Assembly (NCBI RefSeq): GCF_000317305.3
Contig: NC_023036.2
Span: 992,001 to 1,056,000, forward strand
Direction: 5' to 3'
From: Mycolicibacterium neoaurum VKM Ac-1815D
GTDB lineage: Bacteria > Actinomycetota > Actinomycetes > Mycobacteriales > Mycobacteriaceae
DNA length: 64,000 nt
Every line of letters starts with the position of its first letter. Position 1 is the first letter of the stretch. The notes under the pieces were generated by a model. It was not told where the DNA came from and made no database searches. It worked only from the letters and a program-made list of their open reading frames with translations. The translations under genes were made by a program, and so were the position numbers. This document shows positions 53,806 through 63,705 of this stretch, one piece after another.

Positions 53806-54447
53806 ATGACCACCATCCAGCGCCGCGCCTTCAACGATGCGATCACCAAGTTCTGGAGCTTCGCCGCGCCGGCTTACGACACGGCCTGTCTGCAGCGGTT
53901 CGTCTACAAGCCCGCCCAGGACGAGGTCATCGACCAGCTGCGGCAACGTGGCGCGACCCAGATCGCCGATATCGCGTGCGGCACCGGCATCCTGGCCGAC
54001 CGCATCCAGCGCGAACTGCGCCCCGACGAGGTCTACGGACTGGACATGTCCGACGGCATGCTGGCCCAGGCCCGCAAACGCTCCGACCGCATCCGCTGGA
54101 AGACCGCACCCGCCGAGCAACTGCCCTTCGAGGACGGATTCCTCGACGCCGTCGTCACCACCTCGGCCTTCCACTTCTTCGACCAGCCCGCCGCCCTGCG
54201 GGAATTCCATCGAGTGCTACGCGCCGGCGGCATGGTGGCCGTCACCACCATGAGCCCGCGGCAGTCCTTCCCGCCGCTGCACGCGCTGTCGGCCGGTCTC
54301 GGCGCGCCCGCGCACGCGCCGACCCCGGAGGCGATGCGCACCCTGTTCACCGACGCCGGATTCGAGATCGCCGATCAGCACCGCGTACGGCGGCCGACGT
54401 GGACGCCGATCTCGGATCTGATCACCGTGGGCGTGAAGCCTTCGTGA
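53806..54447 (+). CDS. class I SAM-dependent methyltransferase
   Basis: A 213-residue Methyltransf_11/25 enzyme. Motif I is IADIACGTGILADRI near residues 53-67, GLDMSDGML is motif II and AFHFFDQPAALREFHRVLRAGG the post-core region. The ATG at 53806 follows a 220-base gap without other signals. Its last 26 bases overlap the next gene on the other strand. Substrate unknown. Confidence 0.88.
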   Translation: MTTIQRRAFNDAITKFWSFAAPAYDTACLQRFVYKPAQDEVIDQLRQRGATQIADIACGTGILADRIQRELRPDEVYGLDMSDGMLAQARKRSDRIRWKTAPAEQLPFEDGFLDAVVTTSAFHFFDQPAALREFHRVLRAGGMVAVTTMSPRQSFPPLHALSAGLGAPAHAPTPEAMRTLFTDAGFEIADQHRVRRPTWTPISDLITVGVKPS

Positions 54448-55081
54448 GCCACTTCTGGCCGGCCTTCGCCGCCCGATGTAGGGCCCCGTACTCACCCAGG
54501 TAGGCGGCCACGGCACCGACCAGCGGCAGCATCCCGATATAGCGGAACACCGCCCGCGGGTGCGGACGCTTACCCAGTTCGCCGCCAATGGCGTTGAGAA
54601 TGCCCGCCAGATGCCACACCTTGGCCAACACATTGTCCGGCCATGGCTCGTCGGTATCGGGGATGGGTGGGTGCGGGATCTCGCGGCCGCACAACACCGA
54701 GGCCAGCATGCGCACCGTGTCCCGCCGGTCGGTCACCCCGTACTCGCGAGCCACCGCACACAGGATCAGCGTCTGCGAGGCGAACCCGAGCAGATCCTGG
54801 ATCGGTAGCCGACTGGCCAAGGCCCCCAATGCTCCCGGCCACGCCACGGCGACGGTGTCCAGCGCGCCGACCCGCCAGATCCACCAGCCGATCCGCTCGT
54901 CGCGGCTCTTCTGCTGCCAGGCCTCGGTACCCGGCAGCCCCAGGAACTCCAGATGCCGACGCACTCCGAGTGGGTCGAACCCGGCGAGCACATCGAGGAT
55001 CAGGTCCGACAGTGCCACCGCCCGCGCAAGCACGTCGGCGACATCGTTGTCGGAAAGTTCGGCCTTGGGTAGTAGATCCAT
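54422..55081 (-). CDS. hypothetical protein (possibly membrane-associated) downstream of xthA
   Basis: A 219-residue protein of no family I recognise with certainty. It has moderately hydrophobic segments near residues 80-115 and 182-200 and many aromatic residues (WWIWRVGALDTVAVAWPGAL). The ATG overlaps the xthA stop (TGATG); a GTG one codon earlier is possible. Position next to xthA recalls Rv0426c, annotated as a possible membrane protein in M. tuberculosis, but sequence identity was not checked. Confidence 0.7.
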   Translation of the reverse strand: MDLLPKAELSDNDVADVLARAVALSDLILDVLAGFDPLGVRRHLEFLGLPGTEAWQQKSRDERIGWWIWRVGALDTVAVAWPGALGALASRLPIQDLLGFASQTLILCAVAREYGVTDRRDTVRMLASVLCGREIPHPPIPDTDEPWPDNVLAKVWHLAGILNAIGGELGKRPHPRAVFRYIGMLPLVGAVAAYLGEYGALHRAAKAGQKWLTKASRPR

Positions 55082-55848
55082 CACGTCAACTCCACCAGTA
55101 CGGGCGCATGATCACTGGGTGCCTTGCCCTTTCGTTCCTCGCGAACGATCTCGGCGTGTGTCACCCGCTGCGCGAAGTCGGGTGAGCCGAGGATGAAGTC
55201 GATCCGCATGCCCTGACGCTTCGGGAAGCGCAGCTGCGTGTAATCCCAATACGTATATACGCCGGGGCCGGGGGTGAAGGGCCGCACCACGTCGGAGTAG
55301 CCGGCGTCCAGGATGGCCTGGAACGCCGCTCGTTCGGGTGCGGACACGTGTGTGGAGTCTTCGAACACCGCCGGATCCCAGACGTCCTCGTCAGTGGGTG
55401 CGATATTCCAGTCTCCGACCAGCGCCACCGGGCCGGTCCAGGACGTCGCCGCATCACGAAGGGCGGCAAGCCATTCCAACTTGTACGGATAGTGCGGGTC
55501 GGCCAGGGTGCGGCCATTGGGCACATACAGACTCCACACCCGCACCCCGCCGCAGGTGGCCCCGATGGCGCGTGCCTCGGCGACGTCCTGCCAGGACGGC
55601 GCACCGTCGAACCCGATCTGCACGTCCTCCAGGCCGACCCGGGAGGCGATCGCCACCCCGTTCCACTGGCTGAGCCCCACATGCGCGATCTCGTATCCCA
55701 GCGCGGCGAACGGCATCGTCGGGAACTGGGAGTCCTTGCACTTGGTCTCCTGCATGGCGAGCACGTCGACATCGGCACGCGCCAGCCAATCGGTGACCCG
55801 GTCCACCCGCGTGCGGATCGAGTTGACGTTCCAGGTGGCGATGCGCAT
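55081..55848 (-). CDS. xthA: exodeoxyribonuclease III / AP endonuclease
   Basis: A 255-residue EEP-fold nuclease that cleaves at abasic sites and degrades 3' ends in base excision repair. Motifs are TWNVNSIRTR (residues 4-13), QETKCKD with the metal-binding E34, GDWNIAPTDEDVWDP and the final SDHAPV with the catalytic histidine. The ATG overlaps the stop of jetC (TGATG), which places this housekeeping nuclease in the position usually occupied by jetD. Confidence 0.95.
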   Translation of the reverse strand: MRIATWNVNSIRTRVDRVTDWLARADVDVLAMQETKCKDSQFPTMPFAALGYEIAHVGLSQWNGVAIASRVGLEDVQIGFDGAPSWQDVAEARAIGATCGGVRVWSLYVPNGRTLADPHYPYKLEWLAALRDAATSWTGPVALVGDWNIAPTDEDVWDPAVFEDSTHVSAPERAAFQAILDAGYSDVVRPFTPGPGVYTYWDYTQLRFPKRQGMRIDFILGSPDFAQRVTHAEIVREERKGKAPSDHAPVLVELT

Positions 55849-58800
55849 CAGACGGGCTCCGGGACCTTGAGTTCGCGCTTGAGCGCGGTGAAATCGGAAA
55901 TTGTCTTGGTGGTGACATGCGCGACCGGCCGGGCATTGCGGCCGCTGGCCTCGGTCTTGGACACCATCACCACACCGTCGATATAGGGCTGGATGGTGGT
56001 GGCGTTCTGCACGGTGGCCACGATGACGAGCTGGAAACCGAACTTGCGGAACGCCTGCAGCGCCTGCTGGGCGAACTGGGGATCGGATTTGGAGAACGCC
56101 TCGTCGAGCATCAACTGGGCGAACACCGGCTTGTTGTCACCGCTGTCGGGATTGGCGAGGTTGAAGCTCAGCGCTCCGGCGAGGCAGAACGCCATCAACT
56201 TCTCCTGCTCACCACCGGAGTTGTCGCCCGCGTTGCTGTGCGTGCGGATCAACTCCTCGGTGCGTACATCCCACTCGGCGCAGTCGAAGGTGAATCGGTT
56301 ACGCACGTCGAGCGCATCGCGGGTCCACACCCGGTCCTCGGGGGTGTTGCCCGCCAACCGGTTCCGCAGCCGCAGGATGTCGGCGTACTGCTCGAGAATC
56401 GCCTTCTTGTCACCGAGGCCGACCTCGGCGATGCGCCGCGAGATGGCCTTGACGATCTCGGTCAGCTCGGTCACCGCGGTCAGACTGCGGGGCGTGGCCC
56501 GCAGTGTCAGCCGGGTACCGCGGTTGAACTCCACCGCGCCAAGACCGGTGTTCACCCGCTCGATCTGCTCGGCGATGCGGCGGGCCTCCTGCTCGGCGAT
56601 CCGGTGCAACGTCAGGATCGCATCGGGGGCCTGCTCGGTGATCAGCCGCATCATCCGCTCGTAGGCATCGGGGAGTTCGCGCTCGTCGATGTGGCGGCAC
56701 ACCGCGACATAGTCGTGCACCCGCTCGTCGAGATCATCGGAATCGTTGGGTATCGCATCGGGGAACGACGAGTCGTAGGTGGCGATGATGCGGGCCAGTT
56801 CATCGTGAGAACGTCTGCGGCTCTCGGTGAGTCGATCCCGCTCACGCCGGATCGCGTTGAACAGGGCCTCGCGGTAGGGCTCGGGGTTGAGCAGCTCCAG
56901 GCTCACCGGGATCTGCGCCGCATAGCGGTTGAGCAGCTCGGTGGCCTGCTCGGACACTGCCGCCGGATCGAGGCGGTCTTGCAGGTCGAGCAGCCGGGTA
57001 CGACGCGAATCGAGATCGTCGCGGCGGGTCTGGATGGCGCCGCGCCGGGTCATCAGAACCTGAATATCGTTCCAGCACTCCTCGGCCCGCGTGCTCAGCG
57101 CCTCGACATCGGGATTGTCGGCGAGCAGCAACTCGTACTGTTCACGCAACCGGTCGGCGTGCCCGTCGGCGGTCTCGGTGTCGATATGGCTCCACTGCGG
57201 GAACTGTTCACAGATGGCCTTGCAGGCGGCGGCCTGATCGCGCCAGTGTTGCCGGCCCGCGGCGATCTCGTCGGCCGCCGTGCGGGCCGCCGCGAACACC
57301 TCCTCGGCCTCGGCCAGTTCTGCGGTCAGCGCATCCAGCTTGGCGGTGATATCACCCTGGTAGATGTACTCCGAGGGTTTCAGCGGGCGCCGGTCGTCCT
57401 TGATGGCCAACCGGTCGGAGTCCTTGTACAGACCGGTGTCGGTGACCGCGCGGCGGAACCTGGCGAACAGATCCGGGCTGTCCACGCAGATGTGATCACC
57501 GGCGGCGGCCAACACATCCAGGGCCTCGGCGGCACACGGGTGGCTCGGGTTCACCACGAACAGCTTGCCCGCCAACGTGTTCGGCTCGGGACGCCGATCG
57601 GGGGCATTGACCCGAACCTGATGCAGCGCCAGCCTGCCCCGCATGTTGTTCTCGTTGACGAAGCGCAACACCTTGGCATAGTGCTGATCGGGAACCAGCA
57701 GGCGCAGTCCGACCGAGCGCAGCACCTTCTCGACCGCGGCGCGCCAGCGGTTCTCCTCGGGCCGAAGGTCCATCAGTTCGGCGACATAGGGCAGCGCCGA
57801 CGGGTCGATACCCAGTGTGGTGCAGATGTGTTCGCGCATGGCGACGGCGAACTCGGGAAGCGCCGACCCGACATGCTCGACGCGTTTGAGTTCCTTGGCC
57901 GCGTGATCGCGGGCCATCCGGGCGGCCTTCTGGGCGTATTCGGCGTCGGTGGAGGACTCCCGGCCGCGGTCGAGCTGGACGGCCAGACCGGCGGCCTGCT
58001 TGGACAGCTCCTCACGCAGATTCCAGAATTCGTCGGCGGTCTCGGGCACCTCGGCACCGTGCGCGCGGACCATCTCCGCGTAGGCGGCGTACCGGCGGGT
58101 GACCTCCTCGGCCTGTGCCTCGGCGGCCGCGACCTGGGACTGCAGCGGACCGATGCTGGCGCTGGCCCCGCTGATCTGCGCGTTGAGGGCGTCGCCCTCG
58201 GCCTTGGCGAGATTGAGCTGGCGGGTGATGTCGCCGTACTCGTTCTCCAGCTGGTCGATGGTGCCGTCCAGCGATTCGATCTGGGCCGGGCACTGCTGCA
58301 GGCGCTGGTGATCGGTATGCGCGCGGACCATCGGCATATCGACCAGATCGATGATGCCCAGGTCCGAGGATTCGGAGGCGTAACGCAGCTGGATCGCCTC
58401 GATATCGCCGAGCACCTTGCGCTTGCGCTGGGCAACCGCCAGCAGCTCGCGTGCCTCGACCAGCGGGTCGATCTGCTTGAGTGCCTCGGGAAGTCGGCTC
58501 AGGCTGTCCGGTTCGTCGAGCATGAAATCGCGGACGAACTGTTCCAGGCCGCCGACGCTCTTGAGTGACTTGGCCTTGCCAAGCAGCTGCTGGGCCGCCT
58601 CGGAGGCGCGGATGCCGATGGCGGCGTAGAGCTGGGCCAGGTACTGCGATTCGACCTTGGTGGAGAACCGCCAACCGTGTGACGCCCCGTCGCTTCGCTC
58701 GCCCCGGGAGTCGGTGAAGACCTTGCTGTCGAAACGTCCCGCCGCCCACCGATTGCAGACACCCTCGATGTCCAGATCGCCGTCACCGAGCACGAACCGG

Positions 58801-59219
58801 CTCGACGAATCCGAACGGGACTCTCCGGTCAACCATTTGAGCACCAGACCCGTGATGGTGCGCCCGGTGTTGGAGGTGTAGGTGACCGCGACCGCCGACC
58901 AGGTGGTGCCGTCACCGCGCAGATACATCACCTGGCTGGTGCCACCGTCGCTGCGCTGACCCCACGCGCCGCGGACGTACTTGTCCACGGTGCGTCGCCC
59001 GGCGCTGGAGCCCGCGGCGGTGTTATCGCCCGAGGCGTTGAAGTTACGCCGGTTGAACGGCAGGAAGCCCAGTGAGATCGCATCCAGCAGAGAGGATTTA
59101 CCGCTGCCCGACGATCCGGCGATCAACGAGCCGCCGGCGTTGATCGGGATGGAGTGGTAGCCGTCGAAGACACCCCAGTTGATGACCTGCAGGCGGGACA
59201 GATGGAACTGCTCGCTCAT
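55848..59219 (-). CDS. jetC: SMC/MukB-like ATPase, Wadjet JetC (MksB/EptC type)
   Basis: A 1123-residue SMC-like motor. Walker A is GSSGSGKSS at 35-43, long coiled coils run from about 300 to 900 and are interrupted near 475-545 by a hinge-like domain ([19 protein letters not shown]). The signature is SGGEQEKL at 1001 and Walker B is QLMLDE with D1039 and E1040. Head and hinge arrangement match JetC of type I Wadjet, the ATPase of a system that restricts plasmids by loop extrusion. It is coupled to jetB (ATGA) and to xthA (TGATG). Confidence 0.9.
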   Translation of the reverse strand: MSEQFHLSRLQVINWGVFDGYHSIPINAGGSLIAGSSGSGKSSLLDAISLGFLPFNRRNFNASGDNTAAGSSAGRRTVDKYVRGAWGQRSDGGTSQVMYLRGDGTTWSAVAVTYTSNTGRTITGLVLKWLTGESRSDSSSRFVLGDGDLDIEGVCNRWAAGRFDSKVFTDSRGERSDGASHGWRFSTKVESQYLAQLYAAIGIRASEAAQQLLGKAKSLKSVGGLEQFVRDFMLDEPDSLSRLPEALKQIDPLVEARELLAVAQRKRKVLGDIEAIQLRYASESSDLGIIDLVDMPMVRAHTDHQRLQQCPAQIESLDGTIDQLENEYGDITRQLNLAKAEGDALNAQISGASASIGPLQSQVAAAEAQAEEVTRRYAAYAEMVRAHGAEVPETADEFWNLREELSKQAAGLAVQLDRGRESSTDAEYAQKAARMARDHAAKELKRVEHVGSALPEFAVAMREHICTTLGIDPSALPYVAELMDLRPEENRWRAAVEKVLRSVGLRLLVPDQHYAKVLRFVNENNMRGRLALHQVRVNAPDRRPEPNTLAGKLFVVNPSHPCAAEALDVLAAAGDHICVDSPDLFARFRRAVTDTGLYKDSDRLAIKDDRRPLKPSEYIYQGDITAKLDALTAELAEAEEVFAAARTAADEIAAGRQHWRDQAAACKAICEQFPQWSHIDTETADGHADRLREQYELLLADNPDVEALSTRAEECWNDIQVLMTRRGAIQTRRDDLDSRRTRLLDLQDRLDPAAVSEQATELLNRYAAQIPVSLELLNPEPYREALFNAIRRERDRLTESRRRSHDELARIIATYDSSFPDAIPNDSDDLDERVHDYVAVCRHIDERELPDAYERMMRLITEQAPDAILTLHRIAEQEARRIAEQIERVNTGLGAVEFNRGTRLTLRATPRSLTAVTELTEIVKAISRRIAEVGLGDKKAILEQYADILRLRNRLAGNTPEDRVWTRDALDVRNRFTFDCAEWDVRTEELIRTHSNAGDNSGGEQEKLMAFCLAGALSFNLANPDSGDNKPVFAQLMLDEAFSKSDPQFAQQALQAFRKFGFQLVIVATVQNATTIQPYIDGVVMVSKTEASGRNARPVAHVTTKTISDFTALKRELKVPEPV

Positions 59220-59887
59220 TCGGCACCACCTTTCGACAACTGCTCGAACTGCTGCTGCAGTTCGGTGATCACCGACGCGGTCATGATCGCGGTGATGACG
59301 GGGCTGACGGTGTAGGAATCCTCGTCATCGCGGGTGCGGCGCAGGATGTCCAGTCCGGCCAGCCGGGCGATCGCGGCGTCGATACGCGCGGTGAACGTGA
59401 CGGTGTCGCGGTCGGTGTCGTTGAGCACCCCGGCGAACAGGCCGTGCACCTCGTCGCGGGTGATCAGGAAGCTGACGTCACCCCCGGCGCGCATCATCTG
59501 CGCCAGATGCAGCGCCAGGATGGAGTCGTAGGTGCCCAGCGGTTCCCGACGCAGAAGCTTTGCGCCCCGTGTCGGTTCGTAGCGGGCCTGTTCGATGTAG
59601 GCGATGTCGACCTGCGCCGAGATCTGCAGTTGTAGGTCCAGTTCGGAGAGCCGGACGGCCAGATCGTTGCGGTACTCCAGGATCCAGCTGTAGATGTCCG
59701 GATCGGCCTCGCCGCTGACGTAGCGCCGGGTCAGCAGATGCTGCAGCGCCCAGCAGGCGCGGTCGGGCAGCACGCTGACATCACCGTCGAACCGTGGTCT
59801 GCGTGTGCCGGTGCTGCGCCCGGAGCGGTCGACATCGGGCAGCGAGGCGAAATCGACTTCCGGTGTGGAGGTCGTGGCGTCGGTCAT
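59216..59887 (-). CDS. jetB: Wadjet JetB / MukE-like protein (DUF4194)
   Basis: A 223-residue DUF4194 protein, the winged-helix kite subunit that bridges JetA and JetC. The core runs from about residue 35 to 200 and includes [40 protein letters not shown] and [20 protein letters not shown]. The ATG overlaps the jetA stop and the stop overlaps the jetC start, so the three subunits are made in fixed order. Confidence 0.88.
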   Translation of the reverse strand: MTDATTSTPEVDFASLPDVDRSGRSTGTRRPRFDGDVSVLPDRACWALQHLLTRRYVSGEADPDIYSWILEYRNDLAVRLSELDLQLQISAQVDIAYIEQARYEPTRGAKLLRREPLGTYDSILALHLAQMMRAGGDVSFLITRDEVHGLFAGVLNDTDRDTVTFTARIDAAIARLAGLDILRRTRDDEDSYTVSPVITAIMTASVITELQQQFEQLSKGGAE

Positions 59888-61296
59888 GAAGCAACCTCGG
59901 TGACGGGTTCGGTGAACATCAGGTGCGGGACCTCCATCTCGCGGTCGTGCCCGTCCAACGAGTGGAAGCGCACGGTCACCGACTCGGTGACCGCGGGGGC
60001 CGGTTGTTTGAGCGCCCAGGACCACAGCACGATGACATGACCCAGGTAGGGCGCGTCGAGCATCGCGCACGCGTCCGGAAGGGATACCGGCAGAGCGGAA
60101 TTGAGCATTTCGGTCAGTGCGGGTGCGTCCACCTGGGTGGTGAGCGAGGAGAACGTGCTCAGATCGACTTCGCCCTGGGCGATCTCGGCCGGTTTCGGCG
60201 AGGACAGGTCGTTGATGCGGAAGCTGAGCGCGCCGACCGAACTGATGGCGTGCCGGGCCAGCGGCACCTCGATATCCAGGCGAGAGTCGGTCAGCGACTC
60301 CTTGAGCAGCGTGCGCGCGGCGCCGATGGCCTCGTTGAGCTGGCGGGCCACGCCGCGGCTCTGCTCTAGGGTGCCGAAGGCGGTGAACCGCTTGACCCGC
60401 TGTGCGCAGCGCTGCTGGATGCGTTCCACCTCGTCGATCTGGTGGCCGACGAGTTCGAAGAAGTTGGCCATCACCTTGCGCAGGGCCGGGTCGAGCTCGG
60501 GCAGTTGCGAAGCGACGGTGGCGATATCGGCCTCGAACTCGGCGCGCTGCTGCGGATCGTTGATCATGTGCAGGAACGCGCGATGGGAGTCGCGGCCCGC
60601 TGAGTCCCAGGCGGCCTGATAGTCGGCGTACATCTGGCGCTGCCGGTCGCGGTATTCCAGGTTGGTGTCGATCGGGTCGTCGAGTGCGGCGGTGGCCTGC
60701 TCGATCATGTTGCCGTACAGGCCGATATCGGTGATCAACCGTTCCATCTGCATGGCGATGGCGCGGGCCTCGTCGTACATGGCGACGGTATCGGGCTCCG
60801 GGCGGGTTCCCGCGGCGAGTTCGTCGAGTTCGGCGTGCAAGGCGGCGATCTCGGCCTCGATACCGGCCCGGATCCGATCGGGATCATCCCCGGCGCGGGT
60901 GGCGACCTGCTTGAGCCGGGCGGCGATTCCGTGGATGGACCCGCCGGTGGCGATGGTGTCGTTGCGACGCACGCCGCGCACGAAGTCCAGCGCCCGGCGG
61001 GCGTCCTGGGTCAGATAGCAGACGTTGCGCTCGACACCCGCGTGTTGGCTGGCGACCCGGTGCAGCCAGCCCTGGCTGGCCCACGATTTGATCAGGGCGA
61101 GGCCGGACTGTTCTCCTGCCTCGTGCAGGGTCTCCAGATCGCGCTCGAGGCGGACGACGAGGTCGGTTTCGCCGACCAGTCCGTCGAAGAGGTGGCGTTC
61201 CATCAGCGTGGCGTAGACCGCGAGATTCGACGTGGCCAGCAGGCGCAGCGCGCGGGACGCCTGCACCTCGCGATTGGCATCGAGTAACTCACGCAT
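59884..61296 (-). CDS. jetA: Wadjet JetA / MukF-like kleisin (DUF3375)
   Basis: A 470-residue DUF3375 protein, the kleisin-like subunit of type I Wadjet. The N-terminal winged helix (LLATSNLAVYATLMERHLFDG) is followed by a helical middle (ERDLETLHEAGEQSGL, IDEVERIQQRCAQRVKRF) and a C-terminal winged helix near LPVSLPDACAML. The ATG overlaps the GNAT gene by 8 bases, so it is read from the def operon mRNA. Confidence 0.88.
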   Translation of the reverse strand: MRELLDANREVQASRALRLLATSNLAVYATLMERHLFDGLVGETDLVVRLERDLETLHEAGEQSGLALIKSWASQGWLHRVASQHAGVERNVCYLTQDARRALDFVRGVRRNDTIATGGSIHGIAARLKQVATRAGDDPDRIRAGIEAEIAALHAELDELAAGTRPEPDTVAMYDEARAIAMQMERLITDIGLYGNMIEQATAALDDPIDTNLEYRDRQRQMYADYQAAWDSAGRDSHRAFLHMINDPQQRAEFEADIATVASQLPELDPALRKVMANFFELVGHQIDEVERIQQRCAQRVKRFTAFGTLEQSRGVARQLNEAIGAARTLLKESLTDSRLDIEVPLARHAISSVGALSFRINDLSSPKPAEIAQGEVDLSTFSSLTTQVDAPALTEMLNSALPVSLPDACAMLDAPYLGHVIVLWSWALKQPAPAVTESVTVRFHSLDGHDREMEVPHLMFTEPVTEVAS

Positions 61297-62176
61297 GGAG
61301 CACGAGGCTATCTGCGCGCACGTAGCGATGCCGGTGGTGGAGTGCGAACCCCAGCGACTCATACAGCGCCCGGGCGGGCGCGTTGTCCTCGAGCACCTGC
61401 ACATATGCCCGGGTCGCGCCCTGTTCGGCGCCCCAGGCCGATAGAGCGGCGAAGACCTCGCGGGCCAATCCCTGCCTGCGGGCGGACTCCGCGACACGCA
61501 CGCACGACACGCCGAGCCAGCGGGTGCCCTCCGGTGCGGTGGTCACCGCGCCCCGCCCGACGGCGTCACCGACGGTCGCGAAGGTCACCGTTCCGTCGAT
61601 CACAGCGGTGAGGATGTCCGGCGGCACGTCACGTTCGTAGATCCGCAGCCAGTGCTCGTCGGGAGCCGCTGCCAGCGAGACGGCGGGCAGGCGCGGCGTG
61701 GGGGAGAGATCGTGGACGAGCACGCGGGTCGGCTTCACACCCGGGGCCTTGATCGGCAGCAGCCGTTCGGGCAGCGCCAGCCACGGGCGCAGACCGCGCC
61801 CGGCATACCAGGAGACGATCTCCGACAGCGCCTCTGTCGATGACGAGAACAGCAGTGGGACAGCCGAGTTGGCCCGGCTGGTGTGACCGGATCCGGCCCG
61901 CAACAACCAGCCGTCTTGCCAGTGCTGCTCGGTGCCGGGCCAGGCCAGCGCCGCGGCGTGCTCCAGCGCGCGGATCTCGGAGTTGCGCACCGGACGGTGG
62001 GACAGCTCGCGCACCGACACCACGTCGGCGGGATCGATCGCGACGTCGTCCCCGGATTTCGGACGGACGATCACGGTGGGGGTGAGTGCCTCCAGATGAC
62101 CGACCACATCGGTCAGGCCCTCGGAGGTCCGGTAACGCAGGGAGACCCTGCTGCCGCGGGATGCCGCGAAAGGCAC
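61289..62176 (-). CDS. GNAT-family acetyltransferase (Rv0428c-like)
   Basis: A 295-residue GNAT protein, close in length and place to Rv0428c. The N-terminal half carries an unusual SH3-like start (GSRVSLRYRTSEGLTDVVGHLEALTP), the C-terminal half the acetyl-CoA fold with VRVAESARRQGLAREVFAAL and VLEDNAPARALYESLGF. The GTG lies 2 bases after the def stop. In M. tuberculosis the neighbour downstream is xthA; here jetABC separates them. Substrate unknown, an N-terminal or small-molecule amine acetylation is likely. Confidence 0.88.
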   Translation of the reverse strand: MPFAASRGSRVSLRYRTSEGLTDVVGHLEALTPTVIVRPKSGDDVAIDPADVVSVRELSHRPVRNSEIRALEHAAALAWPGTEQHWQDGWLLRAGSGHTSRANSAVPLLFSSSTEALSEIVSWYAGRGLRPWLALPERLLPIKAPGVKPTRVLVHDLSPTPRLPAVSLAAAPDEHWLRIYERDVPPDILTAVIDGTVTFATVGDAVGRGAVTTAPEGTRWLGVSCVRVAESARRQGLAREVFAALSAWGAEQGATRAYVQVLEDNAPARALYESLGFALHHRHRYVRADSLVLHA

Positions 62177-62178
62177 GG

Positions 62179-62772
62179 TTAGTGGCCGAAGGGGTCGGGA
62201 TCCTCGCCGGGCAACCAGCTCAACCCCGGAACCCCCCACTTGTTGGACTTGACCATCCGCTTGGCCGCCCGGGCATGCCTGCCGATCAGCCGATCGAGAT
62301 AGGTGAACCCGTCCAGGTGTCCCGTCTCGTGCTGGAGCATCCTGGCGAACAGCCCGGTTCCCTCCAGGGTGATCTCGGTGCCGTCGGCGTCCAGGCCGGT
62401 GACCCGCGACCAGGACGCCCGCCCGGTGGGGAAGGACTCGCCGGGCACCGAAAGGCAACCCTCGTCGTCATCGTCGGGATCGGGCATCGTCTCGGGGACC
62501 TCGGAGGTCTCCAGCACCGGGTTGATCACGACGCCGCGCCGGCGGGTGGTCTTGCCGCGATCATCGGCACAGTCGTAGACGAACACGCGTTCGGTGCGCC
62601 CGATCTGGTTGGCCGCCAGGCCAACCCCGTTGGCGGCGTCCATCGTGTCGAACATGTCGGCGATGAGCTCAGCCAGCTCGGCAGGTAAGGTCCCGTCGGC
62701 GCCAACGGGCACCGGCGTGGTCGGAGTGTGCAGGACGGGATCTCCCACGATGCGGATCGGTACGACAGCCAC
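62179..62772 (-). CDS. def: peptide deformylase
   Basis: Removes the formyl group from nascent proteins. The length is 197 residues as in M. tuberculosis. All three metal motifs are present: GVGLAANQ at 49-56, EGCLSVPG at 104-111 with ligand C106, and HETGH at 148-152. The GTG start gives [15 protein letters not shown], matching the orthologue; a longer frame upstream lacks homologous sequence. First gene of the def-GNAT-jetABC-xthA operon. Confidence 0.97.
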   Translation of the reverse strand: MAVVPIRIVGDPVLHTPTTPVPVGADGTLPAELAELIADMFDTMDAANGVGLAANQIGRTERVFVYDCADDRGKTTRRRGVVINPVLETSEVPETMPDPDDDDEGCLSVPGESFPTGRASWSRVTGLDADGTEITLEGTGLFARMLQHETGHLDGFTYLDRLIGRHARAAKRMVKSNKWGVPGLSWLPGEDPDPFGH

Positions 62773-62900
62773 GATTGGCAAGCTTAAGTCAGCCGACTCG
62801 CGGGTAACGATCACGCCTCAAACTCCGGCGCCGTGATTGAATGAGCGCCGAACAACACCAATGTCATTTGCGAGTGAATCGGAAGGGTCCAAACAGCGAT

Positions 62901-63209
62901 ATGGATGGCGCCATCGCGCGGACCGGCCAATCCGGGGACGACTCCGAACCTGCGGACGGGCTGACCCGCCGCGAACACGACATTCTGGCGTTCGAACGCC
63001 AGTGGTGGAAGTACGCAGGGTCCAAAGAAGACGCCATCAAGGAGCTCTTCTCGATGTCGGCGACCCGGTACTACCAGGTACTCAACGCGCTCGTCGACCG
63101 GCCCGAGGCTTTGGCCGCGGACCCGATGCTGGTCAAGCGGCTGCGCCGGGTGCGCGCGAGCCGGCAGAAGGCCAAGGCCGCCCGGCGGCTCGGTTTCGAC
63201 ATCACGTGA
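62901..63209 (+). CDS. DUF3263 family protein (Rv0430-like)
   Basis: A 102-residue small basic protein conserved in mycobacteria next to virR. Core motif: ILAFERQWWKYAGSKEDAI, then LFSMSATRYYQVLNAL and RPEALAADPMLVKRLRR, which looks like a helix-turn-helix-type DNA-binding region. The ATG at 62901 reproduces the MDGA start of Rv0430. Located 18 bases before virR on the same strand. Confidence 0.9.
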   Translation: MDGAIARTGQSGDDSEPADGLTRREHDILAFERQWWKYAGSKEDAIKELFSMSATRYYQVLNALVDRPEALAADPMLVKRLRRVRASRQKAKAARRLGFDIT

Positions 63210-63227
63210 GCCGTTAGGCTGGCCCCG

Positions 63228-63695
63228 ATGAACCAGCGAGACTCTTCCGGGCTGCCCCTGCGCGCCATGGTGATGGTGCTGCTCTTCCTGGGTGTCGCGT
63301 TCCTGCTGATCGCATTTCAGTACATGGGATCCGATGACGACGACGCCTCGGACGAATCGGTCGCCATCAGTGCCACGACGACCAGCAGCCCCACCTCCAG
63401 TGCCGAACCGACGCCCGCGGCCCGCGATGCCGAGGTGCGCGTCTTCAACACCTCCGAGGTCGCTGGTGCGGCCGAGGGAGCGGCCGACAGGTTGCGCGAG
63501 GACGGCTGGAACGTGACCGAGACGGGCAACCTCGTGTTGGAGGGTCTGCCTGCGACGACGGTGTTCTTCGGCAGTGAGCCGGGGGAGCGCGAGGCCGCCG
63601 AGGAGGTCGGCCGTCTGCTGCAGGCGCCGGTCGAACCGCGGCGCCCCGAACTCGTCGAACAACCGCCGGGCGTCATCGTGGCGGTCACCGGCTAG
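63228..63695 (+). CDS. virR: VirR, membrane-anchored LytR_C-domain protein
   Basis: A 155-residue protein orthologous by position and layout to Rv0431 (VirR), which influences vesicle release and cell-envelope integrity. One transmembrane helix at about 12-32, an acidic/Ser-Thr-rich linker, then a LytR_C domain from about residue 66 (AEVRVFNTSEVAGAAEGAADRL). Follows the DUF3263 gene by 18 bases and precedes sodC by 10 bases. Confidence 0.92.
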   Translation: MNQRDSSGLPLRAMVMVLLFLGVAFLLIAFQYMGSDDDDASDESVAISATTTSSPTSSAEPTPAARDAEVRVFNTSEVAGAAEGAADRLREDGWNVTETGNLVLEGLPATTVFFGSEPGEREAAEEVGRLLQAPVEPRRPELVEQPPGVIVAVTG

Positions 63696-63705
63696 GCTCT
63701 CGGAC

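Noticed and set aside
55081-55848. XthA taken as a divergent JetD because it occupies the jetD position.
   Set aside because: The protein has a complete EEP nuclease fold signature and the standard xthA synteny with its mycobacterial neighbours; it has no TOPRIM-type or DUF2220 features.
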